The notes below the pieces were generated by a model. That model did not search any database. It saw only the letters and a list, made by a program, of their open reading frames with translations, and had not been told where the DNA came from. Position numbers and translations under genes: made by a program. A stretch of DNA of 30,000 nucleotides from Tubiluchus corallicola (taxonomy: Eukaryota > Priapulida > Priapulimorpha > Priapulimorphida > Tubiluchidae), in the NCBI GenBank assembly GCA_030141605.1, contig JAQGDQ010001349.1, positions 1 to 30,000 of the forward strand, given 5' to 3'. The number at the start of each line of letters is the position of its first letter. Within the stretch, counting starts at the first letter, position 1. This document shows, piece after piece, positions 1 through 8,764 of the stretch.

Positions 1-415
1 AGTGGGAAAAATTAGCATGCACGCAAATATATTAAATTTTTTACGAACAGTGGGTCGGCTCAAATCAGTTTTATGTTTGACTATCCACATTATGCTGGAT
101 AGATAATTTTGACACTAAATAAATTAAGCTTAGGTAATGGGTCATCCGCATTGCAGTGTATTACGAACTTGCTTTTAAAATATATGACTACCACAATAGA
201 ATACAATGCATATTACCAAGGTAAATGTAGGTAAAATATATTTATTAAAGCAGAATTTTTCACGTTTGAGGAAGTCTATGTACTAGAATTTAGATCTGAG
301 TCCTCCGAAGTGTGCATAAATAGAGGAAAATGTGTTGGTTGTCTCTTACAGCGCTCCCCCAGACCCCCTAGCTGCTTGTACATCAAATTTTTAACCTCTG
401 CCGGCACCCATGGCT
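1..415 (+). repeat. Dispersed repeat X, copy 1 (cut by window start)
   Basis: This stretch aligns by eye with 19393-19875 in the same orientation. Shared landmarks in the same order are 'gtgggaaaa.ttagca', 'atcagttttatgtttgacta', 'gacactaaataaattaagct' and 'agcagaatttttcacgtttg'. Similarity stops near 415, just after a 'cccatgg'. I recognise no family, and the left end lies outside the window. Confidence 0.8.
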
Positions 416-420
416 GTCAC

Positions 421-790
421 AATAAACACTTGTAGCTCTAAGCTAGATACAGTAGCATGCTAACAGCTAAACACTAACCAACGCGTACCAGTGTTCTCGG
501 CTTCCAGAAAGAGATCGACAATGCACTGAGCCAAAAGTTGCCAACAATGCTTGGTTAGCAGCTCTTTCATGGGTTTACAGGAACCATAAAATCATCAAAT
601 GTTCATCAGCAAATGTCCAAGTGACATACAGTGCATCTATAGTTTTTACAGTCTCCCAAATGCTAAAACTGCACCCACATAAACACAGCACACTAAAACA
701 ACTCCCACTCTGCACCCCTTATCTAAAATAACATAACATGGTCCATAAGAACAATTTCTAGCAGTTCAACAGTTAAAAACCGGATCTTAC
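421..790. other. No recognised feature
   Basis: Simple AT-rich sequence between repeat X and the thioredoxin-like exon. A 36-codon minus-strand reading frame (460-570) is present but has no support. I looked here for the next exon of the thioredoxin-like gene or further leucine-rich repeats of the F-box gene and found neither. Confidence 0.5.
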
Positions 791-877
791 CACTTCACCA
801 TCTTCAATCCACAGCAGTGATGGATAACCACGGACTTCGAATTCAGAGCAAACTTGTTTATTGGCTGTACAATCGAT
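791..877 (-). CDS. Isolated thioredoxin-fold exon (TXNDC5/PDI-like)
   Basis: An 87-bp open exon of 29 codons. It is flanked on the minus strand by an acceptor ending 'ttcttag' and a donor 'gtaaga'. It translates as IDCTANKQVC followed by SEFEVRGYPSLLWIEDGEV. The spacing of the Cys residues, the R-G-Y-P cis-proline motif and the hydrophobic strand LLW followed by an acidic-Gly turn are typical of the second half of a thioredoxin domain in protein disulfide isomerases, closest in my judgement to the ER protein TXNDC5/ERp46. The CxxC active site would be in the preceding exon, which I could not find between 877 and 2269; F-box gene exons of the same strand begin there. It may be a nested gene, a captured or duplicated exon, or an assembly join. 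The family call is firm for the fold and tentative for the subfamily. Confidence 0.72.
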
Positions 878-1037
878 CTAAGAATTTTCAAACGAAATAA
901 ACGCAGAATTAGTTTCGAGATTGGAAAAAACAATACTGCCAATAGTCGACAAATGGATTCTGTCCAAGTGCTGTCAAAAACAAGATTTTTGTTTATGTGT
1001 CAACATTGGTAGCAGGTCATCTGATGCACTTATTTAA

Positions 1038-1502
1038 CCCTTTCAGTTCCAAATTATTTTTTATAAGAAAAATTTTTTTGGCTCGGTACTTTTGTTCAGT
1101 ATGTCCATCTTGTTTACACATAATAATTTTTTTTTCTACCAGTGCCCGCGTGCTAAAGTATATTGTTTGCCTGTATCCCACGTGATACATTGGGATTCAA
1201 TGGAAGCATAAAATGTGCTTCATTTTGCAACTGCTGATAATTTTTTAAAGTATTTAAGACATTTAGTATGCATGCTATGCTGATCTGTACAAAGTCGTCT
1301 CTAAAGTACTGTACCTTGCGCAGTTTTTTTATGCAATGTAGATTTTCTAGTTTGCCATTTTATCACCATTTTTAGTCTATTGTTATTGGCTTAAATCAAA
1401 ATAACTATTAACAGATCAAATAACTGTCAGTTTTAAAATTTTATTAATTTTAAAGGCAGGAAATATTCTCGTATTCCACGGGATACAACGGGTATGAAAG
1501 GG
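1038..1502. mobile_element. piggyBac-like MITE
   Basis: The segment starts TTAA|CCCTTTCA and ends TGAAAGGG|TTAA. Short terminal inverted repeats beginning CCC are therefore flanked by duplicated TTAA, the hallmark of piggyBac insertions. It is 465 bp long with no transposase. The inside holds a diverged duplicated motif ('gtatcccacgtgatacattg' near 1174, 'gtattccacgggatacaacg' near 1471). Family knowledge gives the TTAA/CCC rule. The 8-bp inverted repeat is short, so chance is not fully excluded. Confidence 0.6.
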
Positions 1503-1960
1503 TTAATAATTTAGCTATAGCAGTAAAATCTATACTTGTGAAGTGTGTTTGCTCTAGTGTTTTGCAGAAGTTATTTCGAAGGTTCAACAAAAACAAAATT
1601 TTCATTAGGCACATCATTCCCCCTATAATGTACCGTTTACATGATCAGTTTTTAAACTGTCAAACTAAAACTGGCAAGCAAGAACCGTCAGTCTAAAAAC
1701 TGACGCGTGTTTGGACGACATCAAACTTTACTCCCTCAAACTAAAACAGAAAAGCAAAAGTGACTCACATTGGCTAATTTTATGAAAAGTTACATAGTTT
1801 AGTGAGATTCACAAATAAGAAAACGAATAATTAACATCATCATCAATAGATATTCAGTTTAATTCAGTTTATTAACTCAAAGCTAGAAATGAGTGAAGGC
1901 CATATTTTCTACGTGAATTTATTTCACCAAAATAAAGTTGTGTAAAGTTTGGTTTGGATC

Positions 1961-2168
1961 ATGGTTGAGTTCTGGCACCAATATTGAACTCTGTATTACC
2001 AATACGATATAACCATATTATTATTATCTATGGTTGAGTTCTGGCACCAATTTTGAACTCTGTACTACTAACACGATATAACCATATTATTATTATCTAT
2101 GGCAGAGTTCTGGCACCAATTTTGAACTCTGTATTACTACAACTATATAGCCATATTATTATTATCTA
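1961..2168 (+). repeat. 69-bp tandem repeat, three copies
   Basis: Units start at 1961, 2030 and 2099, each beginning 'atggttgagttctggcacca' or a close variant and ending in a (tta)n stretch before 'tctat'. Each unit holds the inverted pair gagttc/gaactc around a short loop. The array lies just downstream of the last F-box gene exon on its strand. Confidence 0.85.
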
Positions 2169-2268
2169 ATATCAAATATCGAAATTAATAATCACCATAT
2201 GCATGGGTACCACTTAAGTGTCTTTAAAATGCCAAGTTTAAAAAACAACTGATCCACACTTCTTATAC

Positions 2269-2532
2269 CTGTGTGTTGCATTAAAAGTGTCTTCAGCTTC
2301 CGACATCTCTGAAGGAGAGTTTTCAATGAAGATCCTTTGAATTTCCCGCAGAAGTTGACTGCCATGCACTCCAGGTGGATGCAGTTACTGGAGATGGATT
2401 CAACGTGGCTGTCATCCACAAAACTGATACCGTACATATTGATCACACGCAAATTGGGGATGGAACTCTTCAGTTTGTGAATGTTGATAACCTCGTAGAC
2501 TTCCTCTTCTTGATCTACACGTTCGTAAGTAC
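2269..2532 (-). CDS. FBXL-type F-box/LRR gene, second LRR exon
   Basis: Acceptor 'cttctag' before 2532 and donor 'gtataag' after 2269 bound a 264-bp exon. It enters and leaves in phase 1, so it joins exactly to the 5799-6108 exon (the split Gly codon is restored). The product begins TYERVDQEEEVYEVINIHKL, then gives PNLRVINMYGISFVDDSHVE and SSNCIHLECMAVNFCGKF, then LLQRCRKLKTLLMQHTG. The repeated 'L..L.V..C....' spacing and NC/LE motifs are leucine-rich repeats of the F-box LRR substrate adaptors. An acidic insert EEE separates two repeats. At least two hundred more residues would be expected in such proteins; I found no further exon down to position 1, so the 3' part is outside the window, diverged or lost. 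Confidence 0.85.
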
Positions 2533-2606
2533 CTAGAAGATGAAGATTGATGTAGACACTAGCCTCACCATCCCAAAAGTCAGTTCATTGCAGGTGTATA
2601 GCTCGA

Positions 2607-3195
2607 ACTACGATTTTATAGATTTATTTCGCAATCAACATGTACATTACATTACATGTGCATCGATAATCAGTTTTTGTTAATACAAAATTATGATACA
2701 ATTCATGAATTCTGCGCTAGAGACCTAAGAAGCTAGCTTATGGTAGGCCACTAGAATTAGTTACAAAAAAAATTACAATATATACAGATACAATATTACA
2801 ATATATACAAATATAAATACGGGTGGGAAGTAATAAAAATATTATTATACTAGAGGGGAAGTTTTTGAAAATGAAAAACAACAAATCATGATTGAGTGAT
2901 CAGTTATATGTTTCAAGTAAGTTTAATTTATAATTTTTTTTTAAATATGGACAGCGAGTTGGCATTTTTAATAGCTGGAGCAATTGAATTCCATATGTAA
3001 GGGCCATTGTATTTAATAGAAAATTTTCTAACATTTGTGTTGCACTGTATGTAGTGATAGTTCAGTCTATAACGTGTACTGTAAATATGTATCTCAGCAT
3101 TCAAACAAAAATAGTCAGTAAATAAGGGAGGTAATAATTTATGAGAGAATTTGTACATGAAAATGGCAGTTTGGAACTTATTAATGTCATAACTG
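2607..3195 (-). mobile_element. 5'-truncated LINE, RT C-terminus and 3' tail
   Basis: The minus strand reads DINKFQTAIF, MYKFSHKLLPPLFTDYF, then YSTRYRLNYHY, SIKYNGPYIWNSIAPAIK and a final FKK block. This 'LLPPLF...YxTR...GPxxWNSIxxxIK...FKK' order is the usual end of the reverse transcriptase ORF in CR1/L2-like LINEs. A run of A residues (around 2937-2943) shifts the frame just before the expected LLETYN end. The 3' tail ends with 'aaataaatctataaa' near 2607. No endonuclease or RT core is present, so this is a dead 5'-truncated copy. Confidence 0.75.
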
Positions 3196-3449
3196 TTTAG
3201 AATTTAGGTGAAAACGTTTAGGATTCTGAAAATTCTGAACACTAAACAGGTAGACACGTATCTGCGTCACTCACTTTGTTAAAACGTTGAATTTAGTGAG
3301 TTTCGACATTTCATTTAACATAATGCTTGTCTGGCGTAAATATGAACACTGTAGACAGAATATGTTTGCAGAATAAAGTAATATGTCTGCATAATTTGCA
3401 CTACAAATTTATATTCCGCTTTCAAGCTTCATCTAACATAATTTTGAAG

Positions 3450-4396
3450 CTGCAGGATACGTTTACTCGAGCTGATAAGTTTACTCGAACCGATAAGTTT
3501 ACTCGAGCTGATAAGTTTAGTCGTGCTGATAAGTTTACTCGAGCTGATAAGTTTACTCGAGCCGATAAGTTTACTCGAGCTGATAAGTTTACTCGAGCTG
3601 ATAAGTTTACTCGAGCTGATAAGTTTACTCGAGCCGATACGTTTACTCGAGCCGCTACATTTACACGAGTCGATAAGTTTACTCAAGCCAATACGTTTAC
3701 TCAAGTCGATACGTTTACTCGAGTCGATACGTTTACTCGAGTCGATACGTTTACTCGAGCCGCTACATTTACACGAGTCGATAAGTTTACTCGAGCCGAT
3801 ACGTTTACTCGAGTCGATACGTTTACTCGAGTCGATACGTTTACTCGAGCCGATACGTTTACTCGAGCCGATACGTTTACTCGAGCTGATAAGTTTACTC
3901 GAGCCGATACGTTTACTTGAGCTGATAAGTTTACTCGAGCCGATAAGTTTACTCAAGCTGATAAGTATACTCGAGCTGATAAGTTTACTCGAGCTGACAA
4001 GTTTACTCGAGCTGATACATTTACTCGAGCTGATACGTTTACTCGAGCTGATACGTTTACTCGAGCCAATAAGTTTACTCGAGCTGATACGTTTACTCGA
4101 GCTGATACGTTTACTCGAGCTGATACGTTTACTCGAGCCAATAAGTTTACTCGAGCCAATAAGTTTACTCGAGCTGATACGTTTACTCGAGCCGATAAGT
4201 TTACTCGAGCTGATAAGTTTACTCGAGCTGATAAGTTTACTCGAGCTGATACGTTTACTCGAGCTGATACATTTACTCGAGCTGATACGTTTACTCGAGC
4301 TGATACGTTTACTCGAGCCAATAAGTTTACTCGAGCTGATACGTTTACTCGAGCTGATACGTTTACTCGAGCCAATAAGTTTACTCGAGCTGATAA
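3450..4396 (+). repeat. 18-bp minisatellite, about 52 units
   Basis: The unit is tttactcgagctgataag with variants. Nearly every unit has CTCGAG, followed by TGATAAG, CGATAAG, TGATACG, CGATACG or CAATAAG. Because 18 is a multiple of 3 and the unit lacks stops in several frames, both strands stay open for up to 334 codons, giving peptides such as (FTRADK)n. These are by-products of the repeat, not genes. About fourteen units carry TGATAA, a match to the WGATAR site of GATA factors. The array sits in an intron of the F-box gene and runs straight into dispersed repeat Y copy 1. Confidence 0.95.
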
Positions 4397-4965
4397 AAAA
4401 GAAATGACCTGTGGGAAAAATGAAAATTAGCACTGAAGGTTATTTAAAGGAAAGAAAGGGAAATTTTAAAGTGGGTCTATAAAAACTTTCCACACAGAGT
4501 TACATTACTTATAGTATTACGCTTACCTCTTAAAATTGCGTAACTAGAAAATGATTAATAATTTAAAATGGTCACGCCAATTAGTAAAATATCATTGACT
4601 CACCTTCCCAGTGTGCACCACTGACCCACCAAAAAATATTTTTGATCTTATTGACAACATACAGTAATTCATACTTTTCTTTAGTTAGTGAAACATGTGC
4701 TACGAATGCTCTGATTATTTTTTCAAACTTTACCAAATGTTATCTAAACTTGTGTCAAACCCAACCGTTAAAATGGCTGCGCCTAACTGCTCCGCGTGGA
4801 GTTTAAATTTACAAGTTTTATACAGCGTTACTGTTAATGCATGTTCTATGCGCAATAAGGCAATATATGGGTGATATATGCGCGTGATACAAATATCAAA
4901 ATGATTTTTTTAGTTTTATACAAGTAAAGTAATTTTCTTGTGTTTTAAAAGAAAAAAATTCGTTG
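4397..4965 (+). repeat. Dispersed repeat Y, copy 1
   Basis: Aligns by eye to 16663-17190 (same strand) and 18735-19245 (opposite strand). Shared blocks include 'tgtgcaccactgacccacca' (variant), 'gctacgaatgctctgattat', 'atgttatctaaacttgt', 'aaatggctgcgcctaac' and 'gtttaaattta'. Family unknown; no transposase or terminal duplication seen. Confidence 0.85.
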
Positions 4966-5798
4966 TTGTTCTCGTCTTTCTTGAAGACTTCGTAAACACT
5001 CTGGATGTAATGCAAAGCTTTTGGTGCAGAGATAAAGCCGTGGAAGAAAAGGTATTTTAGCAACAATACTTAACCGATCTTAGCATATTTTAACTATATC
5101 GTCCAAGTTGTAATGTGAGTGCCTTCCTAATAAACACAGAAGCATGAACAAATCTTCAGCAAATCTCACTACCACTATAGTATTATGTTAAAGGAAGACC
5201 GGACGATTGTTTAGACTCAATCTCATTTCAATTTACTGTCCAAAATAAACATTTTCTTGCCTATAAAAGTTAACAATTTTCCTTATATTATAATAATTAG
5301 CTTAGAAAGTTAATTATCGGCAAACCGAACACAGCTATTGCTTATGTCAGAAACTAACCACAGTTTGTGCAATGGCAGGCGTCTTCTCTTGCACGTCAAG
5401 CACATGTGCATAAGTGTTACAGTACTGCTTAAACGTATGATGTCACGAAAAATGGGCTCTACATCATATGACGTCAGAAACTAACACAGCAGTTCATGAT
5501 CATGCTTATCACGGTACCGCCTTCTATTTGTCGGCCACGCTGACGTGACAAAAAGGCGCCGCTGCCAATCTTAGTAGATTCACTGAGCTGAGCGTAACTT
5601 TGAAAGTTTAACGAAATTTGAGTATCCGAGATAATTATTGTGTAATCTAAGCTTTGATTTAAAAAAAGCTGTTGTAGTTTTCAATATTTTAGAGCATTCT
5701 TTATTCTGAACTTGTGTTTACACAATCATCCGGTTTTCCTTTAAGTGTTCAATTACAGCCAGAATGGCTGAGAAACAACCAGTTCTTATTACTCTTAC
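4966..5798. other. Intron sequence without recognised feature
   Basis: No open exon with splice sites in phase with the neighbouring F-box gene exons. Several CRE-like 'tgacgtca'-type words occur around 5440-5545, not enough to call a regulatory region. Confidence 0.4.
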
Positions 5799-6108
5799 CC
5801 ACTAGATGGAGCACCTCTAGCAGTGCAATGAAACCATATATCTTTCTCATGAAGCCCTCCATGAATATGACCTCGCTGAGATTGATGGTCATGTGGGTCA
5901 GATGTTGTGGAAATTCTCTCAGCTCGTTAAAGTCATGCAGTTGCATGGCGGTGGAGAAGTCCAATGTGAGATAATGGAGATTTGGACACTTTATAGCCAG
6001 TTCATGCAACACGGCGGGCGTGATCAATTCCATGGGAAGTTCTATGTAACGAAGCATCACTCCAAATCGAACACTGATGAGGCCCAGTAGAGTGTCTATG
6101 CTTAAAAC
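5799..6108 (-). CDS. FBXL-type F-box/LRR gene, first LRR exon
   Basis: 310 bp (103 codons plus one base) between acceptor 'ttgcag' and donor 'gtaagagt'. It enters in phase 0, as required by the F-box exon, and leaves in phase 1, as required by the 2269-2532 exon. The product starts VLSIDTLLGLISVRFGVML and contains LHELAIKCPNLHYLTLDFS, then FPQHLTHMTINLSEVIFMEG and FMRKIYGFIALLEVLHLVG. The 'CPNLHYLTLD' block is a classic LRR core. These repeats form the curved substrate-binding face of FBXL subunits in SCF (SKP1-CUL1-F-box) ubiquitin ligases. I recall a conserved animal FBXL protein with a very similar SEVIFMEGFMRKIY stretch but cannot name the subtype safely. Confidence 0.9.
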
Positions 6109-7811
6109 CTGCAAAATGTGCAGAACTATTTAAAATGTCACTGATGAAAATTCGTAAATTGTAACTTTATGACCTGTTCGCACTATGTACAGACCAGCAC
6201 CCTCAATCTTGTAACTTTATAACATGTTCACACTACGTATAGACCAGCACCCTCAATCTTGTAACTTTATAACACGTTCACACTACGTATAGACCAGCAC
6301 CCTCAATCTTGTAACTTCATAACACGTTCACACTACATAGACCAGCACCCTCAATCTTGTACTTATAACAGTTCACACTACATAGACCAGCACCTCAATC
6401 TTGTACTTTATAACATGTTCACCTACGTATAGACCAGCACCACACTAGTATAGACCAGCACCCTCAGTCTTGTAACTTTATAACATGTTCACACTACGTA
6501 TAGACCAGCACCCTCAATCTTGTAACTTTATAACATGTTCACACTACGTATAGACCAGCACCCTCAATCTTGTAACTTTATAACACGTTCACACTACGTA
6601 TAGACCAGCACCCTCAATCTTGTAACTTTATAACATGTTCACACTACGTATAGACCAGCACCCTCAATCTTGTAACTTTATAACACGTTCACACTACACA
6701 TAGACCAGCACCCTCAATCTTGTAACTTCATAACACGTTCACACTACACATAGACCAGCAGCCTCAATCTTGTAACTTTATAACACGTTCACACTACGTA
6801 TAGACCAGCACCCTCAACTTGTAACTTTATAACACGTTCACACTACGTATAGACCAGCACCCTCAATCTTGTAACTTTATAACACGTTCACACTACGTAT
6901 AGACCAGCACCCTCAACTTGTAACTTTATAACACGTTCACACTACGTATAGACCAGCACCCTCAATCTTGTAACTTTATAACACGTTCACACTACGTATA
7001 GACCAGCACCCTCAACTTGTAACTTTATAACACGTTCACACTACGTATAGACCAGCACCCTCAATCTTGTAACTTTATAACACGTTCACACTACGTATAG
7101 ACCAGCACCCTCAACTTGTAACTTTATAACACGTTCACACTACGTATAGACCAGCACCCTCAATCTTGTAACTTTATAACACGTTCACACTACGTATAGA
7201 CCAGCACCCTCAACTTGTAACTTTATAACACGTTCACACTACGTATAGACCAGCACCCTCAATCTTGTAACTTTATAACACGTTCACACTACGTATAGAC
7301 CAGCACCCTCAACTTGTAACTTTATAACACGTTCACACTACGTATAGACCAGCACCCTCAATCTTGTAACTTTATAACACGTTCACACTACGTATAGACC
7401 AGCACCCTCAGTCTTGTAACTTTATAACATGTTCACACTACGTATAGACCAGCACCCTCAATCTTGTAACTTTATAACATGTTCACACTATGTGTAGACC
7501 AGCACCCTCAATCTTGTAACTTCATAACATGTTCGCACTACGTATAGACCAGCACCCTCAACTTGTAACTTCATAACATGTTCACACTACGTGTAGACCG
7601 GCACCCTCAATCAGCATAGTAAAATGTAGCAATAGCCACTAAGGAGAAGTAATCACCCCGTTCCCGCTATCAACGATGGTAAAGAGTTGAGAGAGCACAG
7701 TTTCCGTTAATAGCCGAAGCTAAGTAATGGTGGACTAGTGAATAATGCCGGAAAAATTTCTTCTGGATAACAAATGTTAGATAGAAAATACATGGAAACA
7801 TCCAGACAAAC
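6109..7811 (-). other. Intron between F-box and first LRR exon
   Basis: A 1.7 kb intron with GT and AG ends. About 85 percent of it is the 50-bp minisatellite at 6159-7611. The remaining flanks (6109-6158 and 7612-7811) show nothing else. Confidence 0.85.
6159..7611 (+). repeat. 50-bp minisatellite, about 29 units, 99-bp higher-order part
   Basis: The unit carries 'taacacgttcacactacgta' followed by 'tagaccagcaccctcaatct' and 'tgtaacttta'. Spacing is 50 bp (for example 6481 to 6531). From about 6766 to 7360 a 49-bp variant reading 'ctcaacttg' alternates with the 50-bp form: 'caacttg' starts at 6815, 6914, 7013, 7112, 7211 and 7310, an exact 99-bp step. Units around 6330-6450 have several single-base gaps and one partial unit. 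The array is inside an F-box gene intron. Confidence 0.97.
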
Positions 7812-7973
7812 CTGTAAACCATTGTACTCCGGACGAAAAGAAACCACTTGCCATAAGTGACTGTCATAAGCTACCATACGCCATTTCTTGCAGACACGGG
7901 CATTGCGAAGAATGTCTCCATGTGAAAGATATGAGAAGATCTTTAGTAAAACTTTGTCCGGTAAGTATTCCAT
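7812..7973 (-). CDS. FBXL-type F-box/LRR gene, F-box exon
   Basis: 54 codons from an ATG at 7973 to donor 'gtttgt' after CAG at 7812. The product runs MEYLPDKVLLKIFSYLSHGD, ILRNARVCKKWRMVAYDSHL, WQVVSFRPEYNGLQ. This is a complete F-box: LPDxVLLxIFSYL, the hydrophobic helix, then ARVCKKW and the SxLW end. F-box domains bind SKP1 and recruit substrates to the SCF E3 ubiquitin ligase; the LRR exons that follow (5799-6108 and 2269-2532) would bind the substrate. An acceptor (tatttcag) sits six bases upstream of the ATG (exon edge at 7979), so an upstream exon exists: either 5' UTR, or the candidate at 8729-8764, which would extend the protein in frame. Joined exons give about 245 codons. Confidence 0.93.
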
Positions 7974-8065
7974 TGTAACCTGAAATAAAACACACAGAAA
8001 GTGTATTATTGCCAGCATGTGTATACATGTACAACCATAATCAGTTGTGAGGCGTAAACGAACAC

Positions 8066-8139
8066 TTTATAATCATGATCACAGTTTTTCTTAGTTCTCG
8101 TTCCATTTCATCTTTCATTCACTACTCCCCCCACACTTT

Positions 8140-8171
<32 letters not shown>

Positions 8172-8221
8172 ATCATTATTTCAATTATTAATCACTTCTT
8201 TAAGATTGTGTTTTTTTGTTT

Positions 8222-8263
<42 letters not shown>

Positions 8264-8474
8264 CCACGTACAGTTTGGCCTGTCAAGCTATGCTTTTAGG
8301 CTCAAACTGTATGCATCAAAATTATTCTTTAATGTAATTTGCACATGTATATGCTGCATAAGAATCTCTTTTGTAATTTCTGGATAATATTGCATTTATA
8401 TTTATATTTACTTCAGTGAAATTATCTGTATTTTTATTATAACTATTAGATGCAGAGTGGAAATAAATAAACTT
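8066..8474 (+). mobile_element. LINE-like 3' end repeat Z, copy 1, with T41 insertion
   Basis: Nearly identical to 26868-27203: both start 'tttataatcatgatcacag', share 'cctgtcaagctatgctttta' and end 'gtggaaataaataaact', a polyadenylation-signal-like tail typical of LINE 3' ends. This copy has about 55 extra bases between 'ctttaagatt' and 'ccacgtacag', made of a mixed T/G stretch and 41 consecutive T (8223-8263), and an expanded AT run near 8140-8170. No coding part remains. Confidence 0.8.
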
Positions 8475-8517
8475 ACAACGAATATCTTATATGGCGTGAT
8501 CTAATATAACAAATTGT

Positions 8518-8578
8518 CTATGTGTGTGTGTGTGCGTGTCCGTGCGTGCGCGCGCGTGTGCGCGCGCGTGTGTGTATG
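8518..8578 (+). repeat. Alternating TG/CG tract
   Basis: About 60 bases of almost perfect pyrimidine-purine alternation, (tg)n passing through (cg)n and back to (tg)n. Such sequence can adopt the Z-DNA form under negative supercoiling. It lies 150 bp downstream, on the gene's strand, of the tentative F-box gene start exon. Confidence 0.9.
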
Positions 8579-8728
8579 TATTCACTCGTACAGGTCCTTA
8601 AAAGTTAGCTACTAAAGTTCTTCAAGTTCAAAACTCGTGCGCCTAAGTTCAATGTTGTTACGTTAAAAAATTGTTACAACAAAAAATTATGTTACTTGTT
8701 CCGTTTCCTGCTGTTCGCCGGCAAGCAC

Positions 8729-8764
8729 CTGGCGAGTCAAACTGAACGTCCTACCATGCGCCAT
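8729..8764 (-). CDS. Possible start exon of the F-box/LRR gene
   Basis: An ATG at 8764 in the context 'caatATGGCGCATGG' opens 12 codons (MAHGRTFSLTRQ) ending CAG before a 'gtgctt' donor. Spliced to the acceptor at 7980 it reads on in frame through Val-Thr into the MEYLPDKV of the F-box exon. The ATGGCG context resembles YY1-type motifs found at many start codons, and the surrounding 8690-8760 is GC-richer than its neighbours. The donor is weak and the exon very short, so this is a guess supported mainly by phase. Confidence 0.35.

Larger units (their letters stand above)
2533..5798 (-). other. Intron of the F-box/LRR gene, filled with repeats
   Basis: A 3.3 kb intron between the two LRR exons with GT (5797-5798) and AG (2533-2534) ends. 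It contains a LINE relic on the gene's strand, an 18-bp minisatellite and dispersed repeat Y copy 1. The rest (3200-3445 and 4970-5795) shows nothing I recognise apart from a slightly GC-richer patch near 5500-5560. Confidence 0.8.
7980..8728 (-). other. Probable first intron of the F-box gene
   Basis: The 3' splice site at 7980-7981 is clear; the 5' end depends on the tentative start exon. It contains a LINE-like 3' end (8066-8474) with a long T run and an alternating TG/CG tract. Confidence 0.45.

Noticed and set aside
460-570. 36-codon minus frame starting MKELLTKHCWQLLAQC
   Set aside because: Looks protein-like but has no splice sites in phase with the thioredoxin exon or F-box gene and no family match I can name.
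3327-4433. Four long overlapping open frames on both strands
   Set aside because: All are read-through of the 18-bp minisatellite, whose length is a multiple of three; peptides are pure hexamer repeats and no start or splice context is shared.
6159-7611. CRISPR-like spaced repeats
   Set aside because: There are no unique spacers: the whole 50-bp unit is conserved, as in a eukaryotic minisatellite.
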